The notes below the pieces were generated by a model. The model did no database searches and was not told where the DNA came from. It saw only the letters and a program-made list of their open reading frames with translations. Below, piece by piece: positions 1-12,115 of a stretch of 64,000 nucleotides of DNA (its first letter is position 1; each line of letters starts with the position of its first letter). The stretch is from Lepas anatifera (lineage: Eukaryota > Arthropoda > Thecostraca > Lepadidae), in contig JAOTON010000972.1 in NCBI GenBank assembly GCA_034440635.1, positions 558,001 to 622,000 of the forward strand, given 5' to 3'. A program made the translations under genes and the position numbers.

Positions 1-3000
1 GCTAAAACAAAGATAATATTATGCTATCTCCTTCCACATGGTGGTTATTAAAATTTACCTTCCTCAACTTTTGGCACCTCCAATGATGTTCGCAAATTCT
101 CACCCCTGTAATTAATTGGAAATAAATAGTTTTATTGGCTATATTCCTTTTGCTCTGCGTTCATGTGGGAAAGGGCCAACTTTTGCCCTATGAAGTTCTT
201 CTCAGCACCTAATCCCCAAGGCGATTAGGAACATAGGCGAAGCAACTTTTTCCAAGTTGGGGGGAGGGTAAAAGTTGTCACTGCTGGTAGGGTCAAATAT
301 GATTCGGCCTGTCACTTGACTTGTTTACGGAAAAGGTTCGGAATCTGCTCAAAGTTGGGGGAGCACTGTCCCCTAGTCCCAAAGTTGGAGGGGCAACCCC
401 TACGTGTAGGCGTAGCTACGCCTACGTCTTTGGTTGGGAAATAACGTTACAGCAGCGACAAATGACTAAATATATAGAAATTACTGAATAGAAGATGTCA
501 TCAAACTCATGCCATCATCAATACACAAATACACTGATAGTCCACAAATACACTGAGAGAAAAATTGAGTCCTTTTGGATAAACTGAGTCGGTGCTGAAA
601 GCAAGTCTGGATTCTGGTGTCAAACTCGGTTGGAATCAGGCAGAATCGGGCTCATTGTATTCCCGTCGCAGACTCAATGTAATATCTTGGACTAGATTGA
701 GTCTAGCACGTAGTGTTTTCTGAAGCTCATAGAATGATCACCGTAAGCTCGGGAATAAAATGTTTGATGACTGGTTTCAAATGATTCTTCGCTCGGTATA
801 GAAAAACTCCACGGCATCAATGTATTCCATCAGAAAAATCGTCATGGAATCACTATATTCCAGTTTTCCACGAGACATAGCTTCGAAAAATATGCCCCTC
901 CACTCAACACGGTAACTGAATTCGATGCAAGCCTCAAACGAAACCGCCTCTTTTGAGTCTGCATTTGGCATAAAATTAGTCTAGTAGCAAAACTGATGCT
1001 GGTATAATTGTAGCCTGTGTGGCATAGTTTGAGTCGTGCCTTGAGTTTCATCGAGTTCACTAGATGTTCCTCGTTGGTCTTCGTGTTTTTTTCTTAAATT
1101 GAAACTTTCTGTAAATATGTTACTCATCGTGCTGTTGTGGCCTTGCTATTACATTAGCTTTGTCTAATGATAATGAGGGTAATCCAATTTGTTTACAGTA
1201 GTCTAGTTCAGTCTCAAGAAAAGATAACAAAATCATAACTTTGTATTAGGACACAAACATTAAACAACAATCACGTTCACCATTTTTCGGACACACATGA
1301 AACGCCTTTAATGAGCAGTCCTCTCCCATATCGCCCAGGAGCGGTCCAGGCTTACACTTCAAGCACATGCCACTGTCGTCAGAGATAGCAGCCCTCGTTT
1401 ACTTTGGATATATAGATATGATTGTGTACATGTTTGCTTCAAAGTATCCCGTCATGGCTGAAAAAATTTCATTCTGTGCACGATATTTTACAGAATGAGA
1501 CTTACCTCTGTCCAGCGATGGACGTACGTTCAGAGGCTCCTGTGAAAATCCTTCCAATAGTTAAGCGCCCCAATCTGTGCTCAAAGTGAGCTTAAAACGA
1601 TCTTTAGAACACGTGGGTGACTGTATCCAACAGTAACAGATGCATCTCACTACTTCATCAACTTTGCATAGCAAGGGCTGTTCTGCGCGGCCAAACTTGG
1701 GGCTTCAGTGCATGTTGCCGTCATCTAGCTGACACACATGGACTCCTGGTTTTGGCCACAGTACAATGAATGCCTGAATCGTCGCAGCCCCAGCATGCTT
1801 CTTCACTCGCTGGTCTCAGCGGAGTCTGTCGGTCATCAGACTCGCTTAAGCTTCTCCTCTTGATCCGTTATCACCGCTAGGTCTGTCGATGTGGCTTCTT
1901 CAGTAAACCATGCCAAATGCAGCGTGGCTTTTCAGGCCCTCAGGTCAAAACCTGAGTTGGATCGATATAGAAGCATGTGCCAACGTAAAGTGGAAAGGGT
2001 CAGCTATTCCCCTCAAATTTCGCTCGGATCACGACGCCAAAGCTTTGTGGCCAGCTCTGCGTGCAATGGCAGGAACACTGAAGATGGCGCGAAACAGCGA
2101 GTAAGTTTTCTCAATCGCGTGTCGAGCACGCGCACGCAAATCTCCGGATATGCTTTGACGTGGGATCAGAATACACTGGGGTTTCGAATGATTCTGCAGC
2201 TAAAGCTCCCATATTCCTGGTTATTTCTGGTGACAGAATATATTGATTCCTAGTATAAAATGAAAATTTGATGAGGATATTAATAGCTCTTTGAATTTCG
2301 TGGCTAGAATAGGTCGAGCACCTATGGTAAAATGATGCTTCGTGGTCTAAAAGATCCCACTTGTAATACCATATTGGTATCATATTAAGCTTCTTCCCAC
2401 CATGTTTAGAAGCCGAGAATCATTTTAACCTGTCAAGACCTACAAACACTTCCTGTGCTGGAATTATGCTGGGAAGAGGATCTAACAGAGCAAGCATGCT
2501 CAAATGTTCCTTTAATAAGGTTTCATGGCATCATTTTATGCTCGAGCAGACCGTAATTCCGGATTAGATAGAGCACATAGGAATACAAATTTCTCTCAGT
2601 GTACGTTGTGACTACTTACTAGTCTTAACACTTTTTGGTGGATAAATCTATTTAACAAGCGACTCTGTGTAAAACATATAAAATTGTTTGAGTTAGTACT
2701 TTCCCACTCTCAGATGACATAAATATAATGATAAATAATAAATACAATGTAATGTAATAATAATTGTGATAAACAAATAATAGTAATCATCAATACGGTA
2801 ACAGTGAACAAATAATATAAATGTACCTGCATAGGTGTATGCAATGAGACGGTTCAAAATTGTGCAATATGAAACTGTCATGTTACCGATTTTGTTATAA
2901 ATTCGCATCAAGATTTTTTAACTTCGGTGAATTTCCAACAGAGATAACACTCCGCTAACCGGCGGACACTTTATTGCAAATATTTAAATACATGCATACA

Positions 3001-3403
3001 TATCCATTTAAAATAAAACAGCAGGCATAACATCGACAGGGAATATCGATGGTTCCCAGCAAGAAGAACCTAATTGTTGTTTTTCCAATTTTACAGGAGA
3101 CACAAAAACTAATTTCTTATTCTGTTTATTGGCGTAAAGCAACGATACTTGGTGTGGAATACAAGTAGTGCATGCGCATCATCCAATACCGTTCAATTGA
3201 TCGAATATTAATTACAAAATCAATGCGTGCACGTAAGGCCTTCTTGCTTGCGAGAACTTCATCTCCCACCACATAACTTGTAGGGAAGAACAACCTAACC
3301 GTCTACGTCTGTACAAAGTCCTATATTCATATGCACCAAACAAGTGCTATCAATCAATGTGTGGTCCCATAATGCTCAGCCAGAACACACCAGTTTTTCT
3401 TCT
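1..3403. other. Intergenic DNA, no supported gene
   Basis: I see no protein family here. The stretch at about 150-430 resembles the diverged repeat at 11.3-12.1 kb (shared phrases around 'tagggtc', 'gacttg' and 'ggaaaaggtt'), so it is probably an old MITE fragment. A short open frame at 1910-2100 ends on a good splice-donor-like GTAAGT but has no recognisable domain. The rest is AT-rich with scattered stops. Confidence 0.5.
406..425. repeat. Perfect 20-bp palindrome
   Basis: GTAGGCGTAGCTACGCCTAC reads identically on both strands. It lies in the fossil repeat at 150-430 and may be a relic of that element's hairpin. No function can be assigned. Confidence 0.7.
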
Positions 3404-4300
3404 TCACACTTCTGCTTTCTCCTCCGAATCCTGGATGTCACTCTCCGGGAGGATGCCCACCTGGCGAGCTGAGTGAGGCAAACTGCGGTACTTATGTCGG
3501 AAATGCTGCTGGATGTTCCCGTCGTCGCAGAGCTTTATCAGGTCCCAATATTGTTCCCACTGAAGGCCACCCGGTTGCTGTAGAGCTGCTGTGGCGGAAG
3601 GGCAGTTGACGCGGTGCCAGCGAGAGAGCGTATTCGGATGACCGTCTCTTCATTGCTGAAGTCAAACTCCACGGCGATCGTTGGTTCCCCACGAGCGATG
3701 GTCACTCTGCTCATCTTGGCCCGGGGCCCACCTTCGGTGAGACAGTTCCGCTGGATTGACTGCCCATCTCCCAGTACGTGAATTGATGCTCTGTGACATC
3801 ATATGGGAAGTTATCGTGCAGGGATGTTCGAATGAGGGTGCACCAATCACTTGGGCGTACACAAGGTGATGTTGAACCCTGGCCTCGACGGTAGTGTCCA
3901 TGGAATCATGGGGAAGGTACGTATGCCCTTTCAGCAGAAGTACAGAGTGATTGTGTTCAGGTACCTTCGACTGCAGTGCGAAGTATAGACCCACGATGAG
4001 TCATGTTCTTGTTCTGTGCCGGACAGTTATCACAGAACAGTTCCGAAGCCCTTGCCATCTCGATGGCCTCGTCTCCCGTGAGTTTCGTCCCACACGTGAC
4101 AAAATCCATGCCTGCTTCCAGTCTCGTACAAGGTGAAGTTGAAATAGGCGAATTTCCTGGTGCAAAAGATGATCACAGATTCTCCGTGCGGTGTCGTTAG
4201 AAGCTTCTCTAGGTCCAAACTGGTACAGTGGAAGCTTGGGTCCTCTCTTGCGCGTGTCATCGGCTCGTTGTGCCGGGTTTTAGTTAGCTGCTTTGGAGCG
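3404..4300 (-). pseudogene. DUF7869-type transposase-like pseudogene
   Basis: Read across at least three frames on the minus strand, the pieces follow in order the architecture I know from multicopy DUF7869 (RNase H-fold, transposase-like) proteins of invertebrates. There is a lead-in with 'SLDLEKLLTTPHGES' near 4,215, then 'VWDETHGRRG', then the conserved acidic motif 'CDNCPAQNKN' near 4,040, then 'KGHTYLPHDSMD' near 3,910. The tail has 'KLCDDG' and 'YRSLPHSA' and ends at a TGA at 3404-3406. Frame changes near 4,060 and 4,000 and in-frame stops show that it is broken. The family link is recalled from motif spacing. No terminal inverted repeats were found, so I cannot say whether it was mobile itself. 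Confidence 0.6.
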
Positions 4301-4898
4301 CAGTGGGCATCGTTTCTCTCCTTTTGAACGTAGTTAGAGGCATACGCTGAAGTATATGGGGACGATTCGGGTGTTCTTGCCTTCAAAGCTTTAGTCAAAA
4401 ATACCATTTAGGTTGTTCTTACACTCCATATCTCAGCAACGGTTGCAGATAGCGGTGCGAATGTTTTTGCATTCTACGCGTCTCGTCAAGCTGATTTGAG
4501 TGGTATAAAAATCTTCATTTCGGTAAATTTGACACTTAGGTTCTTCTTGCTGAGAACCCTCGATATGCTAAAATATGTATGAAATGATTAAAATAATGTG
4601 TAGAGCATCATGCAGCTATCCAAATTAATCGAGATACGAACACCCCGGACGCACTTATCAGTTGGCAGCCCGCCCTTGAGGGGACGGGACACAGCTTAAG
4701 ACATTGGCTTTTAAAGTTTTATGTGCCTAAAATATGTGTCGGACCCGGACTGAAATAAAAGTGCATTCATTGTCCTAGCGATCCGACACGACACCCGTGA
4801 GGTCATGATGTTTTGACGCGACTGCAACGCTCCGCAAAAGGATTGTGTGTGGAAGTTGGTCGAGCCGGCACGTGAAGAGACAAGTAACTAAGTATATT
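4301..4898. other. Intergenic DNA, no gene seen
   Basis: No coding signal or repeat structure was recognised between the transposase-like pseudogene and the RT fossil. Confidence 0.5.
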
Positions 4899-5123
4899 TT
4901 TTGTCATTTTTCCAGAACATATATTTGATAGAAATAAGCGAGAGGGCCTTATATGACAAGGATTCGCACGATCTATGTGAGTGATAATCTAGCCACTTGA
5001 GAAACTTGTGCTACACTCGATCAACTCGCACAGTGTGGAATTTAGCTGCACGTGCCCGGATCACACTACAGTACTCCAGATGTGATCTAACATGAGAATA
5101 GTATGCCGGAAGAAGGAACTTTG
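4899..5123 (-). pseudogene. Jockey-like RT fossil, 3' part
   Basis: The minus strand encodes 'VRSHLEYCSV', 'RVDRV', a stop, then 'HKFLKWLDYHSH'. This parallels the post-catalytic 'VRSILEYGSV ... RVDRVQHKFLIWLNNHS' segment of the element at 55-57 kb. It is the downstream half of a fossil whose upstream half lies at 7588-7856, with the hAT element in between. The in-frame TAG and divergence mark it as dead. Confidence 0.8.
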
Positions 5124-5131
5124 TATCAAAC

Positions 5132-7579
5132 TAGAGGTGGGATTTTCTAGGCCCGGGGGCCCGGGGCAAAAGCCCGGCCCAGGCCCGCAGGCTTGGACCG
5201 GGCCTGAAGGCCTGATTTAGGCCAATGCCGGGCTGATAACGGGCTTCACCCAGGTTCATTCCGGGCTTCAACTGAACTGGGACTTCAAAGTCAAATTTCT
5301 GTAAGTTAAATGAGGTTTTTTCAGTACAGACCTAGCTTTTTTCCACTGAAACATGATCTTATTCATGCACCAGCAGCTTTTGAAAATGCATTAACAATTA
5401 ATTTTGAGACTTTTAGACATACATCAGGAATGTAAAAGCATGAAGCTCTAGCTTTCTATCTGTTACTCATGTCAGGGTCAAAAGGAAGTTACTTGAACCT
5501 GAATCAATATTTAAAATCAAACATTGAATAATGCCTACAGTTGCACACATCCATGCCATACTGTCATCTTATAAATATCCTGATTACTTCAAAATCTTCA
5601 AGTCATATATGGGTGAACACAATATAAATTGTGATAGCCTATTTGTTACTTCCATCTTGTCAGTATACCATTTCAAATGAAGTCATTTAACCAATTTGCT
5701 GCTAACATATTGATATTAACACCTAGCTCTAGCTAAAAAATTATTTCCAGAAGCTTTCTGCTCCTGTTAAAAAGAAAACGTTATCTATGGAGCCATTCCC
5801 GTGTCCTCTAAGAAAAATGGTGAATTGAATATGTCAGGTACAAACTATCTAGTGGGAGCTCATAACTGTCAAATTGGCCTGCTAACTCTAGCTGCAAGAA
5901 CAAATGTTGATAAGTTTGACCCTTCCACAGCTTCATCTTGCTCTTTCATTGCCCAAAAGATGCAGAATCCACTCAGAAAGGGCTAGTATAAGCAAGGAAA
6001 TAGGCACAAAGAAAACATGTTTTTGATCGAAGTACTTCAAAATATAAATTAGTCAGTTGTGGGGAGATACTGGGGAGAGCAGTCAGCCTTAGAGGGAACC
6101 TTTGAAATTACACCAAAACATAAATATACTTGACATTATGTGTTGCATTTTCCTTGTGGAGATACCTCCCTGGCCTCTATGAAATACAACTTCTATTATA
6201 AGCTTTGAAAATAACAGCACTTCCCTTCCAAGATACCTTTACCTTACACTTCCCTCCCACCACACTAAAAAGTACAGAAACGTAGAAGTACAGAACATAT
6301 CCAAATTATGGCAAATTCCGCGGCCTTGAGCAGCTTGTAAAGCCTTGCAAAGCCAGAAAAGCGTCATATATGAAACAAGTCCGCAAAAAGTGGCCTATTC
6401 TCAGGAACAAGAGAAACGCACCACAAAATTTCTGCCTATTTTTAAATCTGTGAAATTTTAAAACATATTTTCAAAAGCCTTAAAATATTTTCTCTGACAT
6501 AAACTTAGTATTCTAGTAAATTTTGGTAAAAAATGTTTTCATAAATGATTGCTCTAATGTAGACAAGCACGGCGCTTCAGATAAATTTTAAGCGCAAGCC
6601 CGTAAAATACAACAAAACAAATAGAAATAGTGTTGAAGCCCGAATGGTGATATGGATGGGATTGAGTTGTTTTTTTGTGTCAGATTTACTTTTTGATGGA
6701 GATTGGTGCAATATTTTTATTCCATGTTTGGTGCGAACCTGTGGAAAACTAGTGGTTCTTTATTAAGATAGTTATTTATGGCTGGTGGTTTGATAATTGT
6801 ATCTGGCTGATGGGACTCGTTCATGTTGGCCTGTTCGCTTACCTATTTTGCAGACCGGGCTGACCCAAGCAGAACGATCTTTTGACTATCTTCCAAGCTG
6901 TTTAGTGACTAAACTAAAAGAAAATGTTCACATGTATCAATTGAGGGACAATGAGAAATATTTTTGGTTCATTCACAGCCATTCCGCCATGACATTCTGA
7001 AAAGTTTTAGCTGAAAACTTGTCACTGCTCTCTCCCCTATTCATAAACATTACTGGAACTCAATTGTGAGGCTCGTGCCAGCATATAATGATTTATAAAA
7101 GTGCAAAGATGGAGGAAATGTCTGACATGAGTGGGCTTATTTCATCCCGATTCTTATAGCTGGCATGTGCATACCTCTATCTAGAATGACCATTGTTTTT
7201 ATAAGGTGATGCTGGTCATTACCTGAAGTAAGCTTGCATCATAAACAAGCCATGTTTCATGCTGTGTGTTTTTCAGTATCATTTCCTGCTGAATTATTAA
7301 GATAGCTGAGGCTACTGATGCTACATGCACCTTTTTAATCTGGTTTTGGTTGAAACCAAAACTTTTTACAGGGTAAATTGGCTTAAAACATATATTTGAA
7401 ACAGCTTTAAAGCAAATAAATGTTGTATATATTCGTTTATGGTTTTTCGACGATACCGGGCCTTCCCGGGCTTGATAATCCATTTCTTCCACAAACCGGC
7501 CTTGTGACGGGCTTCTAAAATCAGCAGCAGACCGGACCCGGGCCCAGGCCTGCAAAATTGCCTGAAACTCCCACCTCTA
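5132..7579. mobile_element. hAT-type DNA transposon, non-autonomous, 2,448 bp
   Basis: Perfect 11-bp terminal inverted repeats (TAGAGGTGGGA at 5132-5142, its complement at 7569-7579) are flanked by an exact 8-bp target duplication, TATCAAAC (5124-5131 and 7580-7587). Eight-base duplications and TIRs of this form are diagnostic of hAT elements. Both ends carry GC-rich subterminal arrays of CGGGCC/GGGCTT-like motifs (5150-5280 and 7445-7560), typical transposase binding regions in this superfamily. The AT-rich interior has only open frames under 70 codons and no transposase motif I can recognise, so the copy is probably an internally deleted or captured-filler derivative. It sits inside an older Jockey-like RT fossil. 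Confidence 0.9.
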
Positions 7580-7587
7580 TATCAAAC

Positions 7588-7856
7588 CTAATAGTTTTTG
7601 AGGCGCTTGGGAATGAACGTTTCAGGAGACCAAGTGCCCGGTTTCCTTGACTTGAAATGCTTGAAATATGGGCCGAAAAAGACAGCTTACTATTGATGAT
7701 TACGCCCAGGCCACGAATTTCCTCCGCGGAGTTTAATAAAGTAGTCCCGATACAATATTGTATCCGGACAGGTGCGTGCCTGAGGGTCATCGTGAACCAT
7801 GGTTTTGGAATGATTCCCCATCTGACAGACTATGACTGATCCCGCCCACTACCGAT
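7588..7856 (-). pseudogene. Jockey-like RT fossil, 5' part
   Basis: The minus frame reads 'MTLRHAPVRIQYCIG', 'EEIRGLGVIINSKLSF' and 'NRALGLLKRSF'. This matches segment by segment the region after the YADD motif of the 55-57 kb element ('VTLRRAPARTTYHIG ... EIRDLGVILDTKLTF ... NRALGLLLRSF'). The alignment stops at the hAT insertion and resumes at 5123. No catalytic motif is retained. Confidence 0.85.
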
Positions 7857-8954
7857 CAAGAGTGGTTGAAACCGCAGTGCATCTCATGGGGCGGTGATTT
7901 TGCGATGAATTTTGACACCATCTTCAAACATAAAAGATTTTGACTCAATCTCGCAAGGAAGGTCATTTATAAAAAAATAAAATTTGAAGGGGCTACTAAA
8001 GATACTGCCGGCAGGTGGAAAGTTACTGGTACCCTATCCGACGTTTTGCCGTCATGAGGTTTTGGGGTTTTCCGTTATTTGGTTGTTGTAAGGTTATGTG
8101 AAGCGCTGAATTTAGCTATCAAGTTTTCTTCTCAATCCGACCTACCGCTAATGAGTTACAGCCTCTGGCAATTTCACCAGGTCACCATATACAACTATCT
8201 TTGTAGACCTGTAATTCCGGTTTAAGCTCACCGAAATAGGTAAAAGCATTCATCCTTCAGCTAAAAAGACAATAAATTATGGCGGATGTCTTATTCTATA
8301 TTCTAAGTCTTGTTTTGGTAAGGTGGCCTCGTTACACGTTTTAGTTTGACTCGGGTCATTCGGGTCCACAAAGATTTAGTTATCTTATTTTAAATGTATT
8401 TCTTAAAATATTTTCTTTTCCATCATATCGACAAATCGGAGATGAACGTTTTTTTCTATTTCATACATTTTTTATATTGCATTAGCACATAATCTGTGAT
8501 AAGCACGAATGTGGGCCATACATCCGTTCCAAATATGCTGTTATAATAGACGCATTAACCGTATGGCTCAAACAACCTGCACCGAAGTCCACAAAGAGTC
8601 CTTTTCCGCTGTGCATAAGAAGCGATCGTCATCATTTGTCTAGTAATACTTTTCCTGCCAAAGGGATAAAGGGAGAGGATGCAGATTCATGTTTAAGTTT
8701 TCCTTATGTTTTCCGTGGTTACCTGCTAAACAGTTAGCGACAGACTTCTGAAACACTTTGACTTTTCTAAAACTACTGGGAAGATTTTCTGAAAGGCTTG
8801 AGGTAAGGCACCGTCCTGAAACTACGTAATGCATATTTTAGCAATTTTTTACTCAGCTAGTAGTTAATCATCATCATTTTTTGTGCAGAGGAGAAAATTG
8901 GCTATCAAAATGTGATTCAGCGTATAAAAGTATAAAAGTAAGGAAGTGATCCGG
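7857..8954. other. Intergenic DNA, no gene seen
   Basis: No family recognised. The region is AT-rich with short frames only; a doubled 'gtataaaa' at about 8,929-8,945 directly precedes the retroelement fragment. Confidence 0.5.
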
Positions 8955-10860
8955 GAACGAGCGCCCAAGATCTACCCCTTCGTTTGGCAAGGGTACAGTG
9001 AGGCTGCTCCACTTTTCATGGGAGACAACGTGATCCTGTCGCAGACAGGGATTCAGCAGGGGGATCCCTGAGCTCCTTGATGTTCTCCCTTGTCATCGAC
9101 AAAGCTACTCGCAGTGCAGATACAGACATAAACGTCTGGTACCTGGATGATGGTACCCTGGCAGGCCCCTATTTGGAAGTAGTCAACAGTGTGCGACGAG
9201 TGAAGAATGAACTTGAAAACTGAACCTTACCATTAACTCTTCCAAATGCGAAGTAGTGTCTCTAGGAACGAATGCGCACGCATGGAGGGATGAGGCCACA
9301 AATTCACTTCGTACAGTGTTACCGGACATTCGGGAGATCTCCGCAGAGGAACTCGAGCTGCTCGGCGCACCTATCCGGACATTCCAGCTCAAAAACCACC
9401 TCACTCGTGGCTGTCAACTGGTGGAAAAACTGATCACACGTCTCGAGGCACTTGGTGAAGCGCACCAAGCATTCTTCCTTCTGAAAATTACGTGTCAGCG
9501 CCTCGTCTCTTATACCTACTACGCAGTGCCCCTGCTCACAACCACCCGGCTTTTCTCGCTGAAATCGACGAAGCAGTTCGACGAGGAACAGAGAGAATCA
9601 CAAATGTACAGCTGGAAGGTGACGCGTGGCGACAGGCAACGCTGCCAGTAAGTCTTGGTGGGCTCGGTATTAGAATGACCGTCGACCTGGCTCTTCCTGC
9701 CTACATGGCATCCCTCGCAGCATCTGCACCTGTGGCTGAGTTCATTCATCGTCCCGCTGCTGCGTGTATCCTCGAGATTGCACGGAATCTATGCACGGAA
9801 TGGCAGCAGCTCACAGGCCTAACACCACCACTAGAAGCTCGCCAGGACATTCAGCGAGAGTGGGACCGAGCAGGAGCTACGGCCATCGCAGACAAGCTGC
9901 TCCAAGACAGCACATCCGATGCAGACAGGGCTCGACTCCGAGCGGCTGCGCAACCACACTCGGGGGCATGGCTGAACGCTTTTCCAGTGGCCAGTGTTGG
10001 CACTCTCATCCAGCCGGACACACTTCGGACGGCCGTCGCCCTCAGAGTTGGTGCTCCAGTCTGTGCGCCTCACCGCTGCCGCTGTGGTGCACACATAGAA
10101 GAAAACGGACACCATGCCCTGTCATGCATGCGCAGCGCTGGGCGTCATCCGAGACATGCAGCCATCAATGACGTCATCAAGCGATCGCTGACGAGTGCAG
10201 GGACTCCATCTGTGCTGGAACCGCCAGGGCTCGACCGTGGTGACGGCAGAAGACCAGACGGGCTGACTACCTTCCCTTTCTCGGAGGGGAAATGTTTAAT
10301 ATGGGACGCGACGTGTGTTGATACATACGCCCCTCCATAGTGAGCACTTCAGCCTCTGAGGCTGGGGCTGCCGCAGCCGCTGCCGAGAGCCGCAAAATTC
10401 GACGGTATGCCAGCATTAGCTACCGATATCACTCGTGCCCCTTGCCGTTGAAACGGGTGGTACGATCGGTAAGGCAGGAGCAGCCTTCCTTCGAGAACTA
10501 GGGCACCGTCTGGTCCGTGAAACGGGCGACAAGCGCGAGTCGGAATGGCTGATGCAGCGAATCTCCGTAGCTGTTATACGAGGCAACTCCACCTCCATAA
10601 CCCTAGCTGGAAAGGAAGGTGCAGATCCGCCTTCCAAACTAAAAACATCAGTGTACCTTCGGCCCCGGCAAACCGCCTGGCTAGATACCGCGCCATGTTC
10701 AGGGACATGGCCGGTAGGTCCCCGAGGAAGGAGAGTGAGCCGGCATCAGAGTCGACTTCCCAGTGCTCGCGGGACCCTATGTCAGACCCTGAGCGGCAAG
10801 GTACCTCAGGCCGCGAGTATCTGTGGAAAAGCTCTGGAAACCTATATGGAGTAAAAATAT
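8955..10860 (+). mobile_element. RLE-type non-LTR retrotransposon, 5'-truncated copy 1
   Basis: The copy starts inside the reverse transcriptase just before 'GIQQGDP' (motif B). It continues through the catalytic 'YLDDGTLAG' near 9,145, the thumb and connection, a 'CRCG...GHHALSC' zinc knuckle near 10,080-10,130, 'SAGRHPRHAAIND', and the PD...D endonuclease signature ('RRPDG ... IWDATCV', 10,250-10,320). CCHC plus PD-D/E-x-K is the restriction-like endonuclease arrangement of the R2/R4/NeSL group. It aligns throughout with the minus-strand copy at 44.6-47.6 kb. Five frame breaks (near 9066, 9216, 9484, 10335, 10432) are each cured by one added base, with no other stop until 3' divergence at about 10,600. 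The 5' truncation is typical of target-primed reverse transcription. Confidence 0.85.
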
Positions 10861-11270
10861 GGTAGAGGAGGAGGAAGAGGATTACGTTTTTTTTTAAGTG
10901 TAACTTTCATAATGTTATTTAGTGTGTCTTGATGTCCAATATATTTATTTAGCTATCAAAGTACCTCTGATGTCAATGTTTTAGCCCAAATCCGAGATTA
11001 CCCTAAATGATCTATTAAGATCTTATGCGCGAAATCGAATTTATAAACGTAGAGAAGACAGACAACAGGACGTTGTTCCACCTGAAAAAGCCTTGCACAC
11101 AGTTCTGAAGCTATATTTCAGCCTAAATTAAGGATTCGACCCAGCATGACCTGAAATGATCCAGGGCAGGTGCCCGGCTGAAAAAATGTCCTACTTGATT
11201 TTCTACCGACCCAAAATCTCAAATGAATAAGAGACAGATTCGAAAAGACCGCTTCTGGACGAAAAGGGGT
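10861..11270. other. Intergenic DNA, no gene seen
   Basis: A T-rich run follows the retroelement tail; nothing else was recognised. Confidence 0.4.
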
Positions 11271-12115
11271 GTTGGCGTATTTTCCCATTGTTTTTGAATG
11301 GGGAGGTAATGCTTGTAGCTGACCCCAGGTCAATGATAAAATAAAGCATGTTACCGTACTGAAGTTTGATAGAAATGGATACGAAAGTCTAGCTTAAATT
11401 TAGAACAAAAGCCTTGCCTCAATTTGAGTTGAACGTAAGTGATCTAACATGACCTAATGGTTCATGTCAAGATGATAAGGTTAGATAAAAATTAGTATTA
11501 GGACGGGATTCAGCATACAAAACACATTAAAAACCGTTTTGGAACAATATTCAGGCCAAAGTTATGATATGACCCAAGTCCAACATGACCCAGGATAGTT
11601 ATTTGCTGATACAGCACCGTTCTTGACATGTTCATTCTAAATACTAAACAAAGATAAAGTTCGCTAACAACGATCATTTTGGGACCAAAAGAGGGTATTT
11701 GCGTATTTTCCTATTGTTTTTCAATGGGTAGATCACGCTAAATAGCATACCCTAGGTTGATAAAATAATCTTGCAGCCATATCATGCAGCTCTATAGAGG
11801 TGCATGATATGGGCTATAGACTATAGCCTCTGGTTAGACCCACAACATTCTATAAGTTTTAAATCACGGTTTCAAAATATGTAGGCAGGGCACAACTTCA
11901 AAGTTTGCCGGAGGTAGGGTCGTTTGAACTGGGCTGGTGACTTGATCTAATATGGCCGGTGTTCGATATTTTCAGAAAAGGTTACAGAGGGGTTCAATGA
12001 ACAGGTAGACCAAGTTTCGCGGCGCTCCGCCTTTGTCGTTCTTTCACAGTCTTGGAAAACCTTTAGGGAGGGGTTCAAATCAACGCCCCCCCCGACACAC
12101 AGGCGAGGTTTAAAC
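11271..12115 (+). repeat. Diverged relative of the AGGTCA-rich MITE family
   Basis: The order of recognisable blocks parallels the family copies at 25.7 and 40.5 kb: 'attttcc.attg.tttt.aatggg', 'ccctaggt.gataaaat', 'ctggtgacttga', 'cggcgctccgc', and a terminal 'aggggttcaaat' with a GC-rich stretch. A first partial unit at about 11,271-11,340 repeats the 'gcgtattttccc' block. TIRs are not preserved well enough to place the ends. Confidence 0.4.

Noticed and set aside
1910..2104. 64-codon frame ending on a GTAAGT donor-like site
   Set aside because: No domain, no partner exon and no upstream promoter; one good donor is expected by chance.
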